This document shows positions 14,495 to 21,633 of a DNA stretch of 22,418 nt, one piece after another. The stretch is from Lachnospiraceae bacterium UBA3814. GTDB taxonomy: Bacteria > Bacillota > Clostridia > Lachnospirales > Lachnospiraceae. The stretch covers positions 1-22,418 of the forward strand of contig DFEA01000071.1 in NCBI GenBank assembly GCA_002368575.1, given 5' to 3'. The notes below the pieces were generated by a model, which saw only the letters and a program-made list of their open reading frames with translations, did no database searches and was not told where the DNA came from. Numbering within the stretch: position 1 is the first letter of the stretch; each line of letters opens with the position of its first letter. The translations under genes were made by a program, and so were the position numbers.

Positions 14495-15052
14495 TCACTG
14501 GTTTTTGGTGAAGCTCTCGATTATCTCCGTAAGCAGCTGCACCGCTTCATCCCTTGACAGATCAAATTCCCCGCTGGTAGCCATACAGGCCATTCCGTGA
14601 ATGAAGATGAAAATCTTCATGAACAGAAGCTGTGCCCTGTCCATCCTGAGATTGTGCACCCTTTTGAGCTCCTTTATGACAAATCCGTTTTCCTTGCCGT
14701 TAATAAGGTCATACATGGTATTATCCTCATCGTGAGGAGACAGGAACAGGAGCTTGAAAAGGTTAAGCTCCTCCTTCGCAAAGCCTATATAGCAAAGTCC
14801 CAGGTCCACAAAGGGTACGGCGCTCTCCTTTTTATGATTAAGGCAGTAATTGTCATAATAATCCCTGGACAGATTGAAAAGATCCGCTCGTAACGACTCC
14901 ATGTTTTCATATACCCTGAAAATGGGCTGAGTTGAGCAGCCGATATGAGAAGCCAGCTTCCTTGCCGTTACGCTCTCTATACCCTGTTCCCTCAGCAGCT
15001 CAAAAGCCCCCTTTAGGATGACCTGCTTTGTAACCTGTTCCTTTCTAGCCAT
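14495..15052 (-). CDS. TetR/AcrR-family transcriptional regulator
   Basis: The 185-residue protein has an N-terminal helix-turn-helix of TetR type: VILKGAFELLREQGIESVTARKLASHIGCSTQPIFRVYENMESLRADLF (about 11-60). A helical C-terminal ligand-binding half follows, without a motif that reveals the ligand. GAGGTG precedes the ATG at 15052. It heads a same-strand run with the flavoprotein, cmk, ispH and S1 genes. A perfect 14-bp palindrome (15167-15180) overlaps its likely -10 box, so autoregulation is plausible. The target set cannot be read from sequence. Confidence 0.88.
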   Translation of the reverse strand: MARKEQVTKQVILKGAFELLREQGIESVTARKLASHIGCSTQPIFRVYENMESLRADLFNLSRDYYDNYCLNHKKESAVPFVDLGLCYIGFAKEELNLFKLLFLSPHDEDNTMYDLINGKENGFVIKELKRVHNLRMDRAQLLFMKIFIFIHGMACMATSGEFDLSRDEAVQLLTEIIESFTKNQ

Positions 15053-15163
15053 AGCACACCTCTTCCGTCACTAAAAGTCCCGTACACGCCTTATACCAGC
15101 CGCCTGCCGTATTTATTTTACGAAGTTTTACTGTCCTTTGATCTGTAAACGGCTGCAAGCTTT

Positions 15164-15180
15164 ATTATAACATATGTTAT
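15164..15180 (-). promoter_or_regulatory. Candidate tetR promoter -10 with overlapping palindromic operator
   Basis: On the minus strand TGTTATAAT (extended -10, ending at 15164) overlaps the perfect palindrome ATAACATATGTTAT (15167-15180). The -35 is poor. The start would fall near 15157, about 105 nt before tetR. A palindrome covering the promoter of a TetR gene is a standard autoregulatory layout, but binding is inferred. The same ATATGTTATAAT string appears at the decarboxylase operon promoter, so part of the match may simply be promoter sequence. Confidence 0.45.
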
Positions 15181-15198
15181 GCAAATTTAAACAGGAAA

Positions 15199-15339
15199 TT
15201 AAAGCTTGGGGTCAAACAGCTGCTTTTCCCCTGATGAAAAGGTGACAAGCATGATCCCGCCGCACAAGGGCTTAACCTCTGTGATCCTGATATCGTTCTG
15301 CATTTCCCCGGCATAACAAATATCATCCAAAATATACAT
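15199..15339 (-). CDS. Short DUF2442-like protein, probably C-terminally truncated
   Basis: A 46-codon frame starts at ATG 15339, with GAGGTGAAGG just upstream, and ends at TAA 15199. The N-terminus (MYILDDICYAGE) and the segment ITEVKPLCGGIMLVTFSSGEKQLFD resemble the start of DUF2442 proteins, which begin MYILDG-YAG and have a V-PL-LVTFS-GEK--FD core. Family members run to about 80-90 residues, so the second half is missing. No continuation is visible in any frame before the tetR promoter region. It may be a remnant or a short functional version. It lies between the decarboxylase operon terminator and tetR. The family assignment is from memory of the pattern. Confidence 0.55.
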   Translation of the reverse strand: MYILDDICYAGEMQNDIRITEVKPLCGGIMLVTFSSGEKQLFDPKL

Positions 15340-15371
15340 TACCTTCACCTCATTTCATGGGAGGAATTTTC

Positions 15372-15419
15372 TCAAAAATATTAAAATTGCAGCTGCCCGG
15401 TCATCCCGGGCAGCTGCAA
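15372..15419 (-). terminator. Rho-independent terminator of the decarboxylase operon
   Basis: On the minus strand TTGCAGCTGCCCGG and CCGGGCAGCTGCAA form a perfect 14-bp stem with a 5-nt loop (15387-15419), followed by TTTTAATATTTTT. It lies about 50 nt after the oadA-like stop and is the strongest terminator in the window. Confidence 0.9.
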
Positions 15420-15428
15420 AACTGCGTT

Positions 15429-15449
15429 GATCTGCCTGCAGATCATTTC
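15429..15449. repeat. Single hairpin ending in ATCATTTC, relative of the multi-hairpin repeats (copy D)
   Basis: GATCTG, loop CCTG and CAGATC are followed directly by ATTTC, so the 3' end reads GATCATTTC as in copies A and B. It sits between the oadA-like stop (15468) and the terminator at 15372-15419. Only one hairpin is present, so family membership is tentative. Confidence 0.45.
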
Positions 15450-15467
15450 ACTTTATTTTATCCCTGC

Positions 15468-16895
15468 TTATACAGGATATGCTCCGTTCTCGGTGTCGGC
15501 CTTTGAAGCATCCATCTTGGTCTGCTGAGCTTCACGATACTTGAAGAAATCCGTCGCGACCTGAGGGAAGAGCGCATAGGAAAGCACATCCTCATCCTGC
15601 TGCTTATACTGCTTCATCTCACCCTCAAGCGTTGAAAGCTCGTTGGGGATAAGGTCAGCCGGCCTGCAGGTGATCCTCTTCTCGCCGGGGATGACCTTGT
15701 CGATGACCTCCTGGTTCATAGGCTTTACGGTCTGCCCGTATTCTCCCCTGAGAACCGCCTTTGTCTCCTTTGTAGCCATCTTGTAGCGCTCGCCCATCAG
15801 TACGTTGAACACAGCCTGGGTACCGACGATCTGCGAGGAAGGAGTAACAAGAGGAGGCTGTCCCAGATCCTCACGGACCTTCGGGATCTCCTTGAGAACA
15901 TCTTCATACTTATCCTCCGCGTTCTGCTCCTTGAGCTGCGATACCATGTTGGAAAGCATTCCGCCGGGAACCTGATACAGCAGCGTCTTGATATTAACGC
16001 CAAGGACCTTTGTGCTCATGAGGCCGCTCTCAAGGCATTCCTCTCTGTAGGGCCTGAAGTAATCCGCGATCTCCGCAAGAAGGTTCTGGTCAAAGCCTGT
16101 ATCATAGGGAGTGCCCTTGAAGGTCTCCACCATGACCTCGGTAGCAGGCTGAGACGTGCCGAGGGCGAAGGGCGAAATAGCCGTATCGATAACGTCTACC
16201 CCGGCTTCCACTGCCTTCAGACAGGTCATTGAGGCAAGCCCCGCGGTATAATGCGTATGCAGCTGGATGGGAAGCTTTGTTGACTTCTTCATGGCCGTAA
16301 TAAGCTCCTGGGCCGTATAAGGAAGAAGAAGACCCGCCATATCCTTTATGCAGATGGAATCCGCTCCCATCTCCTCTATCCTCTTTGCGATATTCATCCA
16401 GTAATCAAGGGTATAGGCATCGCCCAGCGTATATGAAAGAGCGACCTGCGCATGTCCCTTTCCGGACTGCTTCTTCTCCTTGATCGTCGCGTCGACCGCG
16501 GCCTGAAGGTTACGAAGATCGTTAAGGCAGTCAAATATCCTTATTATATCGATACCGTTTGCTATGGACTTCTGAACAAAGTACTCCACGACATCGTCTG
16601 CATAGGGACGATAACCCAGGATATTCTGTCCTCTGAAAAGCATCTGGAGCTTGGTGTTCTTAACTCCTGCCCTTATCTTACGAAGCCTGTCCCAGGGATC
16701 CTCCTTTAAGAACCTTAAGGATGCATCAAAGGTGGCTCCTCCCCAGACCTCAAGGGAGTGATATCCTACCTTGTCGAGCTTGTCAAGGATGGGGAGCATC
16801 TTCTCGGTAGGCATTCTCGTGGCGATCAGTGACTGATGAGCGTCACGGAGTATAGTTTCTGTTATTTTAATAGGTTTTTTTGCAGCATCTGCCAT
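15468..16895 (-). CDS. Oxaloacetate decarboxylase alpha / transcarboxylase 5S-type carboxyltransferase
   Basis: The 475-residue protein is a pyruvate/oxaloacetate-type carboxyltransferase with a TIM barrel. The start has the metal-site motif TILRDAHQSLIATRM; then GGATFDASLRFL, RIFDCLNDLRN, the probable carbamylated Lys in SICIKDMAGLL, and the metal-binding HTHYTAG follow. The PYC_OADA conserved domain covers the C-terminal part. There is no biotin-attachment domain at the end; the biotin carrier is the separate gene at 18191-18565. It would move CO2 between oxaloacetate/pyruvate and that carrier. The ATG at 16895 is chosen over one at 16955, because GGAGG lies 7 nt before it and the protein then starts MADAAKKPIKI. 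It is the last gene of the operon and is followed by a strong terminator. Confidence 0.93.
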   Translation of the reverse strand: MADAAKKPIKITETILRDAHQSLIATRMPTEKMLPILDKLDKVGYHSLEVWGGATFDASLRFLKEDPWDRLRKIRAGVKNTKLQMLFRGQNILGYRPYADDVVEYFVQKSIANGIDIIRIFDCLNDLRNLQAAVDATIKEKKQSGKGHAQVALSYTLGDAYTLDYWMNIAKRIEEMGADSICIKDMAGLLLPYTAQELITAMKKSTKLPIQLHTHYTAGLASMTCLKAVEAGVDVIDTAISPFALGTSQPATEVMVETFKGTPYDTGFDQNLLAEIADYFRPYREECLESGLMSTKVLGVNIKTLLYQVPGGMLSNMVSQLKEQNAEDKYEDVLKEIPKVREDLGQPPLVTPSSQIVGTQAVFNVLMGERYKMATKETKAVLRGEYGQTVKPMNQEVIDKVIPGEKRITCRPADLIPNELSTLEGEMKQYKQQDEDVLSYALFPQVATDFFKYREAQQTKMDASKADTENGAYPV

Positions 16896-16934
16896 TTTAT
16901 TACCTCCACAATTTATATATGTCAAGTAAACGCA

Positions 16935-17010
16935 CCGGTCGTCAGACCCCGCCAAGCCGCCACAAACTAAAGTCTGTGCTTAAGCGCGAGATCCGAAAAC
17001 GGATCTGCGC
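16935..17010. repeat. Multi-hairpin repeat, copy E (inverted), between oadB and oadA
   Basis: Read on the minus strand, three hairpins follow one another: GCGCAGATCCG/CGGATCTcGCGC with loop TTTT (17010-16984), CACAGAC/GTTTGTG with loop TTTA (16978-16961), and GGTC/GACC (16948-16937). Spacing and order parallel copy A, with GCGCTTA between the first two hairpins in both. The first hairpin begins 4 nt after the oadB stop, inside the operon. With no T-run it more likely affects mRNA processing, stability or polarity than full termination. Confidence 0.6.
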
Positions 17011-17013
17011 AGT

Positions 17014-18165
17014 TCAGAAAACCCCGAATATGGCCATAAAGGTACCTGCCGCAACCGCTGTTCCGATTACACCGGCAACATTAGGTCCCATGGCATGCAT
17101 AAGCAGGAAATTCGTAGGATCAGCCTCCGCTCCCACCTTCTGGGAGACCCTGGCCGCCATGGGAACGGCGGAAACTCCGGCAGAGCCTATGAGCGGGTTT
17201 ACCTTGCCGTGTGTAGCGACGCACATGATCTTTCCGAATAAAACACCGGCCGCGGTCCCGAAGGCGAAAGCAATGAGACCAAGCACCACTATCTTTAAGG
17301 TATCCAGGTTAAGGAAAGCCTCTGCACTGGTGGTCGCGCCTACCGATGTGCCGAGAATGATAACGACTATATACATAAGAGCATTGCTCGCCGTCTCGGT
17401 AAGCTGCCTTACTACTCCTGACTCCCTGAAAAGATTACCAAGCATCAGCATACCTACAAGAGGCGCTGTTGTGGGGAGGATAAGGCAGACCACTATGGTT
17501 ACTATAATAGGAAAAAGTATCTTTTCTAGCTTCGATACCGGGCGAAGCTGCTCCATCTTTATCTTTCGCTCATTTTCTGTCGTAAGCAGCTTCATGATAG
17601 GCGGCTGAATTATCGGAACAAGCGACATATATGAATAAGCCGCCACGGCTATAGGTCCAAGCAGAGCCGTCTGTCCAAGCTTACCGGCAAGGAAGATCGA
17701 GGTAGGTCCGTCAGCTCCTCCGATAATGGAGACAGCTGCCGCAGCCTTGTCGTTAAAGCCCAGGGCTATGGCACCGAAATAGGCCGCAAAGATACCGAAC
17801 TGTGCCGCCGCGCCCAGAAGAAAGCTCTTGGGATTCGCAATCAGCGGACCAAAGTCGGTCATGGCTCCGACTCCCATAAAGATAAGCGAGGGAAGGATAG
17901 CCCATTCATCCATCAGGTAAAAGTAATGGAGAAGACCTCCCACGCCGTTGGTCGATTCTTCTATCGTCATCATGATATCCGGATAGATATTTACGAGAAG
18001 CATACCAAAGGAGATCGGAAGAAGCAACAAGGGCTCATATTCTTTTGCGATTGCTAAATACAGGAAAATACACGCGACAAATATCATAATGAAATTTCCG
18101 ACCGTCAGGTCGAAAAATGCCGTCTGGTGTATGAGATTTCCTAAAGTCTCACCAATGTATGACAT
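17014..18165 (-). CDS. Sodium-ion-translocating decarboxylase, beta subunit (OadB/MmdB/GcdB type)
   Basis: This membrane subunit decarboxylates carboxybiotin and exports Na+. The 383-residue protein has about nine to eleven helices and all main family motifs: FMGVGAMTDFGPLIANP (with the Asp used in Na+ transport), SIIGGADGPTSIFLAGKL, GATTSAEAFLN, SAVPMAARVSQKVG and NFLLMHAMGPNVAGVIG. AGGAGG precedes the ATG at 18165. The biotin carrier stop is 25 nt upstream. The beta subunits of oxaloacetate, methylmalonyl-CoA and glutaconyl-CoA decarboxylases are too alike to assign the substrate from this gene alone. Confidence 0.95.
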   Translation of the reverse strand: MSYIGETLGNLIHQTAFFDLTVGNFIMIFVACIFLYLAIAKEYEPLLLLPISFGMLLVNIYPDIMMTIEESTNGVGGLLHYFYLMDEWAILPSLIFMGVGAMTDFGPLIANPKSFLLGAAAQFGIFAAYFGAIALGFNDKAAAAVSIIGGADGPTSIFLAGKLGQTALLGPIAVAAYSYMSLVPIIQPPIMKLLTTENERKIKMEQLRPVSKLEKILFPIIVTIVVCLILPTTAPLVGMLMLGNLFRESGVVRQLTETASNALMYIVVIILGTSVGATTSAEAFLNLDTLKIVVLGLIAFAFGTAAGVLFGKIMCVATHGKVNPLIGSAGVSAVPMAARVSQKVGAEADPTNFLLMHAMGPNVAGVIGTAVAAGTFMAIFGVF

Positions 18166-18190
18166 TATATAAAACCTCCTGAAAAGTCGA

Positions 18191-18565
18191 TTAATTCATG
18201 GTTGCCAAAACCGCGCCCGCTTCGATCGCGTCTCCTACCGCCACCTCAATGCTCGCTACAGTTCCGTCCTGAGGAGCTACTACAGGGATCTCCATCTTCA
18301 TGGCCTCGATTATTACAACAGCCGCGCCCTTCTTAACGGCAGTCCCCGCAGGAGCCTCGATCTTGAATACCTTTCCCGCAGCGCCCGCAGTGATCTTTAT
18401 ACTTCCTGCCCCGGCAGAGCTCTTATGAGCTGCCGCAGCCTTCGGAGCCGCGGCGGGTGCAGCCTTCGGAGCCGCCTTGGGTGCAGCCGAAGCACTTCCC
18501 GAGCCCTCTTCAACAGTTACATCGTATACGTTTCCATTAACGGTAATTGTATAATTTTTCATCAT
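18191..18565 (-). CDS. Biotin carboxyl carrier subunit of the decarboxylase
   Basis: The 124-residue protein starts with a short N-terminal segment (MKNYTITVNGNVYDVTVEE). A flexible Ala/Pro/Lys linker follows (about 22-50). The biotinyl domain is next, with EAMKMEIPVVAP; Lys90 of EAMKM is the biotinylation site. It shuttles CO2 from the two carboxyltransferases to the membrane pump. AGGAGG lies before tandem ATGs at 18565 and 18562, both plausible starts; a TTG at 18568 is less likely. It sits between the OadG-like and OadB-like genes, the usual place. Confidence 0.95.
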   Translation of the reverse strand: MMKNYTITVNGNVYDVTVEEGSGSASAAPKAAPKAAPAAAPKAAAAHKSSAGAGSIKITAGAAGKVFKIEAPAGTAVKKGAAVVIIEAMKMEIPVVAPQDGTVASIEVAVGDAIEAGAVLATMN

Positions 18566-18596
18566 CAAATCCTCCTGAAATAATAGTTTAGGTCGT

Positions 18597-19370
18597 TTAT
18601 CTTCTTCTAATGCTTCTTACAACATATCCGTCAGGGCTTTCAGCGCCCTCGTATGCAGCTATAGCCGCCGAAATAACTGCTATAAGCTCTGTATCATCGG
18701 CTTCCTCAATAACCTCGGCAGGAGCTTCGGTAACAGCTGCCTTTTCCACAGCCTCCGTCCTCTCCTGAGGCTCCTCCTTTGCAAAGGCGGCCTGTATCCT
18801 CGGTATAAAGTTAAAGCAGGAAATAACGATCATGATAATGATCAGTACCACGAATACGGTACCCATACCCATAAGAGTGTTGAGCCCGGCCTTCTGCATC
18901 TTCTGACCGAAGGTATAATCAACATTTAAGGCCGCACTCTCAACTGTATGATTGAGATCGTCCTTGATGGTAAGCTCCACCACTCCCGTGCCTCTTTCAC
19001 ACACGACAGCTGTGGTGACAACGAAGCCGTCGCCCTTGGAATTGTACCTTGCGTCGGTTTCTCCCATTTTCTTGTAGGCGCCGATCTCCTCAATGCCCCT
19101 TGTCCAGGAATCGAAGCCGGATACCATTCCGTTTCCGTCAACCTTCATTCTCATGGCATTTTCAAACACATATTCCAGATATTCCGCACCCATATCCGTA
19201 AGCTGCTTGGACTGCTCGGCATCGAGGGGAACGAAGGCACCCTCGATTATTGAAGCGGACATATTCTGAAGTACCGTTTTCGTATCAGGATCGACCGGCT
19301 TTTCCGGAGCGCACGCCGGCAGACAAAAGAGGCATGCGATAAAACATAATAATAAGCTTAATTTCTTCAT
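18597..19370 (-). CDS. OadG/MmdD-type decarboxylase subunit with lipoprotein signal and extracellular domain
   Basis: The 257-residue protein starts with a lipoprotein signal peptide ending LPAC (Cys20). An exported domain of about 130 residues follows (30-155), recalling DUF3887-type domains. One membrane helix follows (about 162-188, MGMGTVFVVLIIIMIVISCF), then a charged linker rich in Glu and Ala. The OadG-like end DDTELIAVISAAIAAYEG...VVRSIRRR closes the protein. The last two parts match the small OadG subunit that assembles the decarboxylase; the signal and exported domain are extra. Classical OadG proteins are about 85-120 residues. It sits 23 nt after the carboxyltransferase gene and 31 nt before the biotin carrier. 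The ribosome binding site (GGTGG) is modest. Confidence 0.85.
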   Translation of the reverse strand: MKKLSLLLCFIACLFCLPACAPEKPVDPDTKTVLQNMSASIIEGAFVPLDAEQSKQLTDMGAEYLEYVFENAMRMKVDGNGMVSGFDSWTRGIEEIGAYKKMGETDARYNSKGDGFVVTTAVVCERGTGVVELTIKDDLNHTVESAALNVDYTFGQKMQKAGLNTLMGMGTVFVVLIIIMIVISCFNFIPRIQAAFAKEEPQERTEAVEKAAVTEAPAEVIEEADDTELIAVISAAIAAYEGAESPDGYVVRSIRRR

Positions 19371-19393
19371 ATTACGTATCCACCATACCTTTC

Positions 19394-20818
19394 CTATACT
19401 GTTCCGTGCTTCTTATCGGGGCGTCCCTCTCTCTTGGTGCTAAGCATGTCAAAGGCACCGATCAGATACTTTCTGGTTGAAGGCGCATCAATGACTGTGT
19501 CCACATATCCTCTTGCAGCCGCGGAATCGATACTGTTCTGAAGCTTCTCGTATTCGGAAGCCTTCTCCTTTAATACCTCGGGCTTTTCGCCCGCGTACAT
19601 TACCTTTGCGGCAAGGGAGGCATCCATCATCCCTATCACCGCATCCTTCCAGGCAAAGGTCATGTCCGCGCCCAGAGCCTTTGAGTTCATTGCAACATAA
19701 GCGCTTCCGTAAGCCTTTCCCGTGATAAGATTTATCTTTGCGACATCCGCGTTGGCAAGGGCATAGATGAGCTTTGCCACCGCGATGGAGATCTTCCTCT
19801 CGGAAGCCACCGTGGCCTCATAGCCCTCCGTATTGGTAACGGTCAGCACCGGGATATCAAAAGCATTGCAGAAGTTGATGAAGTCGGCAGCCTTATAGCA
19901 GCCGTTTGCCGTAAGCACGGGATCAAACTTTTCTGATACCTTCCCGTTTTCATCAAAAACAGCAGTCCTGTTCGCAACAGCACCTACCGTAAGTCCGTCA
20001 AGCCTGATAAAGCCTACTGCCATTTCCTTTGCGGTATCAGCCTTTACCTCAAAGAAGGAATAATTGTCGGACAGGCGTGAAAGCAATGCCCCCGCATCCT
20101 CTTTGCAGCCCTCGATATCGGATACGAGCCGGTTTGCGTCATCCTCGGATTCCTCGCAGGCGTAGTCCATATTATTTGAGGGTATAAGACCGATAAGCTC
20201 ACGTATCTTTTCATAGATCTGAGCTTCATCAGCCACTACGTCCACTACCCCCGTTTCCTTACTCTGAAAATCGGCGGAAGAGGTATCCTTTTTCGCCTCA
20301 TAATTTCCGTCAAGAGCATTGGGAGAATTTACAAAGAGCCTGGCCTTTTTCTCCATGAACGTAAAGTCCGTAAGGGTGGGGAAAAGCGCAAGCCCCCCTC
20401 CGCAGTTACCGAAGATCGCGCTTATCTGGGGGATCACTCCCGAAGCGATGGCCTGCTCCCTGTAGATCTGTCCGAAAGCATTTAAGGCATCTGTTGCCTC
20501 CTGGAGCCTTAAGCCGCTTGAATCGATAAGACCTATGACAGGCGCGCCCGTCTTCATGGCCATCTCATAAAGCTCCACGATCTTCTTTGCGTGCATTTCA
20601 CCAATTGATCCGCCTAACACCGATGAATCCTGACTATAAACGTAAACCAGTCGTCCGTCTATCTGTCCATAGCCTGTCACAACACCGTCTGCCGGGGCAT
20701 CTTTTGGATTTAAGTTGAAATCGGTCGCTCTGGCCCTGACCATCGCACCGATCTCAACAAAACTGTTTTCATCGAGTAAAGAAGTGATTCTTGCACTCGC
20801 TTTGGAAGTGTTACTCAT
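19394..20818 (-). CDS. Divergent acyl-CoA-type carboxyltransferase (MmdA/GcdA/12S-like)
   Basis: The 474-residue protein is a double-crotonase-fold carboxyltransferase. The N-terminal half has GLIDSSGLRLQEATDAL and the glycine-rich oxyanion segment GNCGGGLALFPTLTDFTFM. The halves are joined near IPSNNMDY. The C-terminal half has KAYGSAYVAMNSKALGADMTFAW. These fit the MmdA/12S/PccB superfamily, but several signatures are altered: the usual DVPGF loop is TNTEGYEAT here, and the usual G-CAGGAVYSPALTDF becomes GNCGGGLALFPTLTDF. Both oxyanion glycine sites are kept, so catalysis is likely. The acyl-CoA substrate cannot be named safely. ATG 20818 (MSNTSKAS) with GGAGG upstream is preferred to ATG 20836. 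It is the first gene of the five-gene operon. Confidence 0.85.
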   Translation of the reverse strand: MSNTSKASARITSLLDENSFVEIGAMVRARATDFNLNPKDAPADGVVTGYGQIDGRLVYVYSQDSSVLGGSIGEMHAKKIVELYEMAMKTGAPVIGLIDSSGLRLQEATDALNAFGQIYREQAIASGVIPQISAIFGNCGGGLALFPTLTDFTFMEKKARLFVNSPNALDGNYEAKKDTSSADFQSKETGVVDVVADEAQIYEKIRELIGLIPSNNMDYACEESEDDANRLVSDIEGCKEDAGALLSRLSDNYSFFEVKADTAKEMAVGFIRLDGLTVGAVANRTAVFDENGKVSEKFDPVLTANGCYKAADFINFCNAFDIPVLTVTNTEGYEATVASERKISIAVAKLIYALANADVAKINLITGKAYGSAYVAMNSKALGADMTFAWKDAVIGMMDASLAAKVMYAGEKPEVLKEKASEYEKLQNSIDSAAARGYVDTVIDAPSTRKYLIGAFDMLSTKREGRPDKKHGTV

Positions 20819-20901
20819 TTTGTTTCTGCCCTCCATGATTATTAATTCGCCAAAAAGCGATAAACACTAAATGCCTGCATTAATAAAATGCGCTATCGGC
20901 A

Positions 20902-20910
20902 ATTATAACA
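20902..20910 (-). promoter_or_regulatory. Extended -10 promoter of the decarboxylase operon
   Basis: On the minus strand TGTTATAAT is a consensus extended -10. Upstream TGTATT (20930-20925) sits at 17 bp as a weak -35. Transcription would start near 20895, leaving a leader of about 77 nt before the ATG at 20818. The box begins just after the scpB stop. Confidence 0.55.
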
Positions 20911-20942
20911 TATAAAGACCCATAAATACAGTATCTTTTTAC

Positions 20943-21590
20943 TTAAATATCCACATAGACGGAAGCGGCTTCCTCCTCTGCCTCCTTCTTCATTTCCTCC
21001 ACTCTTTCGGGAGTAGCCGAGGGAAGCTCGTCTATGGACTTGACGCCGAAGCTCCTTAAGAATTCCTCCGTGGTCCCGAAAAGCAACGGCCTTCCCGGGG
21101 CGGGAAGCCTTCCCAGCTCTTCTATGAGGCCGTATTCTATCAGCCTGTTTATGGCATGATCAGAGCTTACCCCTCTGATCTTTTCTATCTCAAGCCTTGT
21201 AACGGGCTGCTTATAGGCAACTATCGACAGTGTCTCAAGGGCCGCCTCCGAAAGCTCAAACTTTCTCGGTATCTTTGCGATCTTTATCAGATGCTCATAC
21301 ATGCTGACCTTGGAGCACATCTGCACGCTCTCGTTAAGCTCCATGAGGGTTATCCCTCTTGAGCTGTCCTTGTCATATTTGGTCTTAAGGCTTCTTGTAA
21401 GCCTTACGGTCTCATCCACATCCCTTCCCAGAACCTCCGCGAGCTTTTTATATTCAACGGAATTTCCCATGGAAAAAAGGACCGCCTCGATGACAGCCTC
21501 CGGGTGCTTTACCTTTACTGCCCTTTTCTTTTCCTCAAACGCTTCGGGCTCTGTATTGCCTTCCTCAGGAATGTTCACATCCTCGTTCAT
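20943..21590 (-). CDS. scpB: Segregation and condensation protein B (ScpB)
   Basis: ScpB is the paired winged-helix (kite) subunit that works with ScpA and SMC in chromosome segregation. After an acidic N-terminus of about 25 residues, the 215-residue protein shows the family motifs VIEAVLFSMGNSVEYKKLAEVLG, then LSEAALETLSIVAYKQPVTRLEIEKIRGVSSDHAINRLIEYGLIEELGR and PGRPLLFGTTEEFLRSFGV. GGAG lies about 6 nt before the ATG at 21590. It follows scpA by 43 nt on the same strand, the usual arrangement. No terminator follows; the decarboxylase promoter lies immediately downstream. Confidence 0.96.
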   Translation of the reverse strand: MNEDVNIPEEGNTEPEAFEEKKRAVKVKHPEAVIEAVLFSMGNSVEYKKLAEVLGRDVDETVRLTRSLKTKYDKDSSRGITLMELNESVQMCSKVSMYEHLIKIAKIPRKFELSEAALETLSIVAYKQPVTRLEIEKIRGVSSDHAINRLIEYGLIEELGRLPAPGRPLLFGTTEEFLRSFGVKSIDELPSATPERVEEMKKEAEEEAASVYVDI

Positions 21591-21633
21591 ACTCTTCTCC
21601 CGTGTATAACCTTAAAGCACATGTGCAGGCCCC

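Noticed and set aside
16880..17608. 242-codon plus-strand open frame opposite oadB
   Set aside because: It is the reverse-frame shadow of a conserved membrane protein gene and has no ribosome binding site.
20819..20901. Leader of the decarboxylase operon, considered as a riboswitch or leader-peptide attenuator
   Set aside because: It is about 80 nt long, with one short GCATT/AATGC hairpin and a 12-codon frame without a ribosome binding site; no known riboswitch motif.
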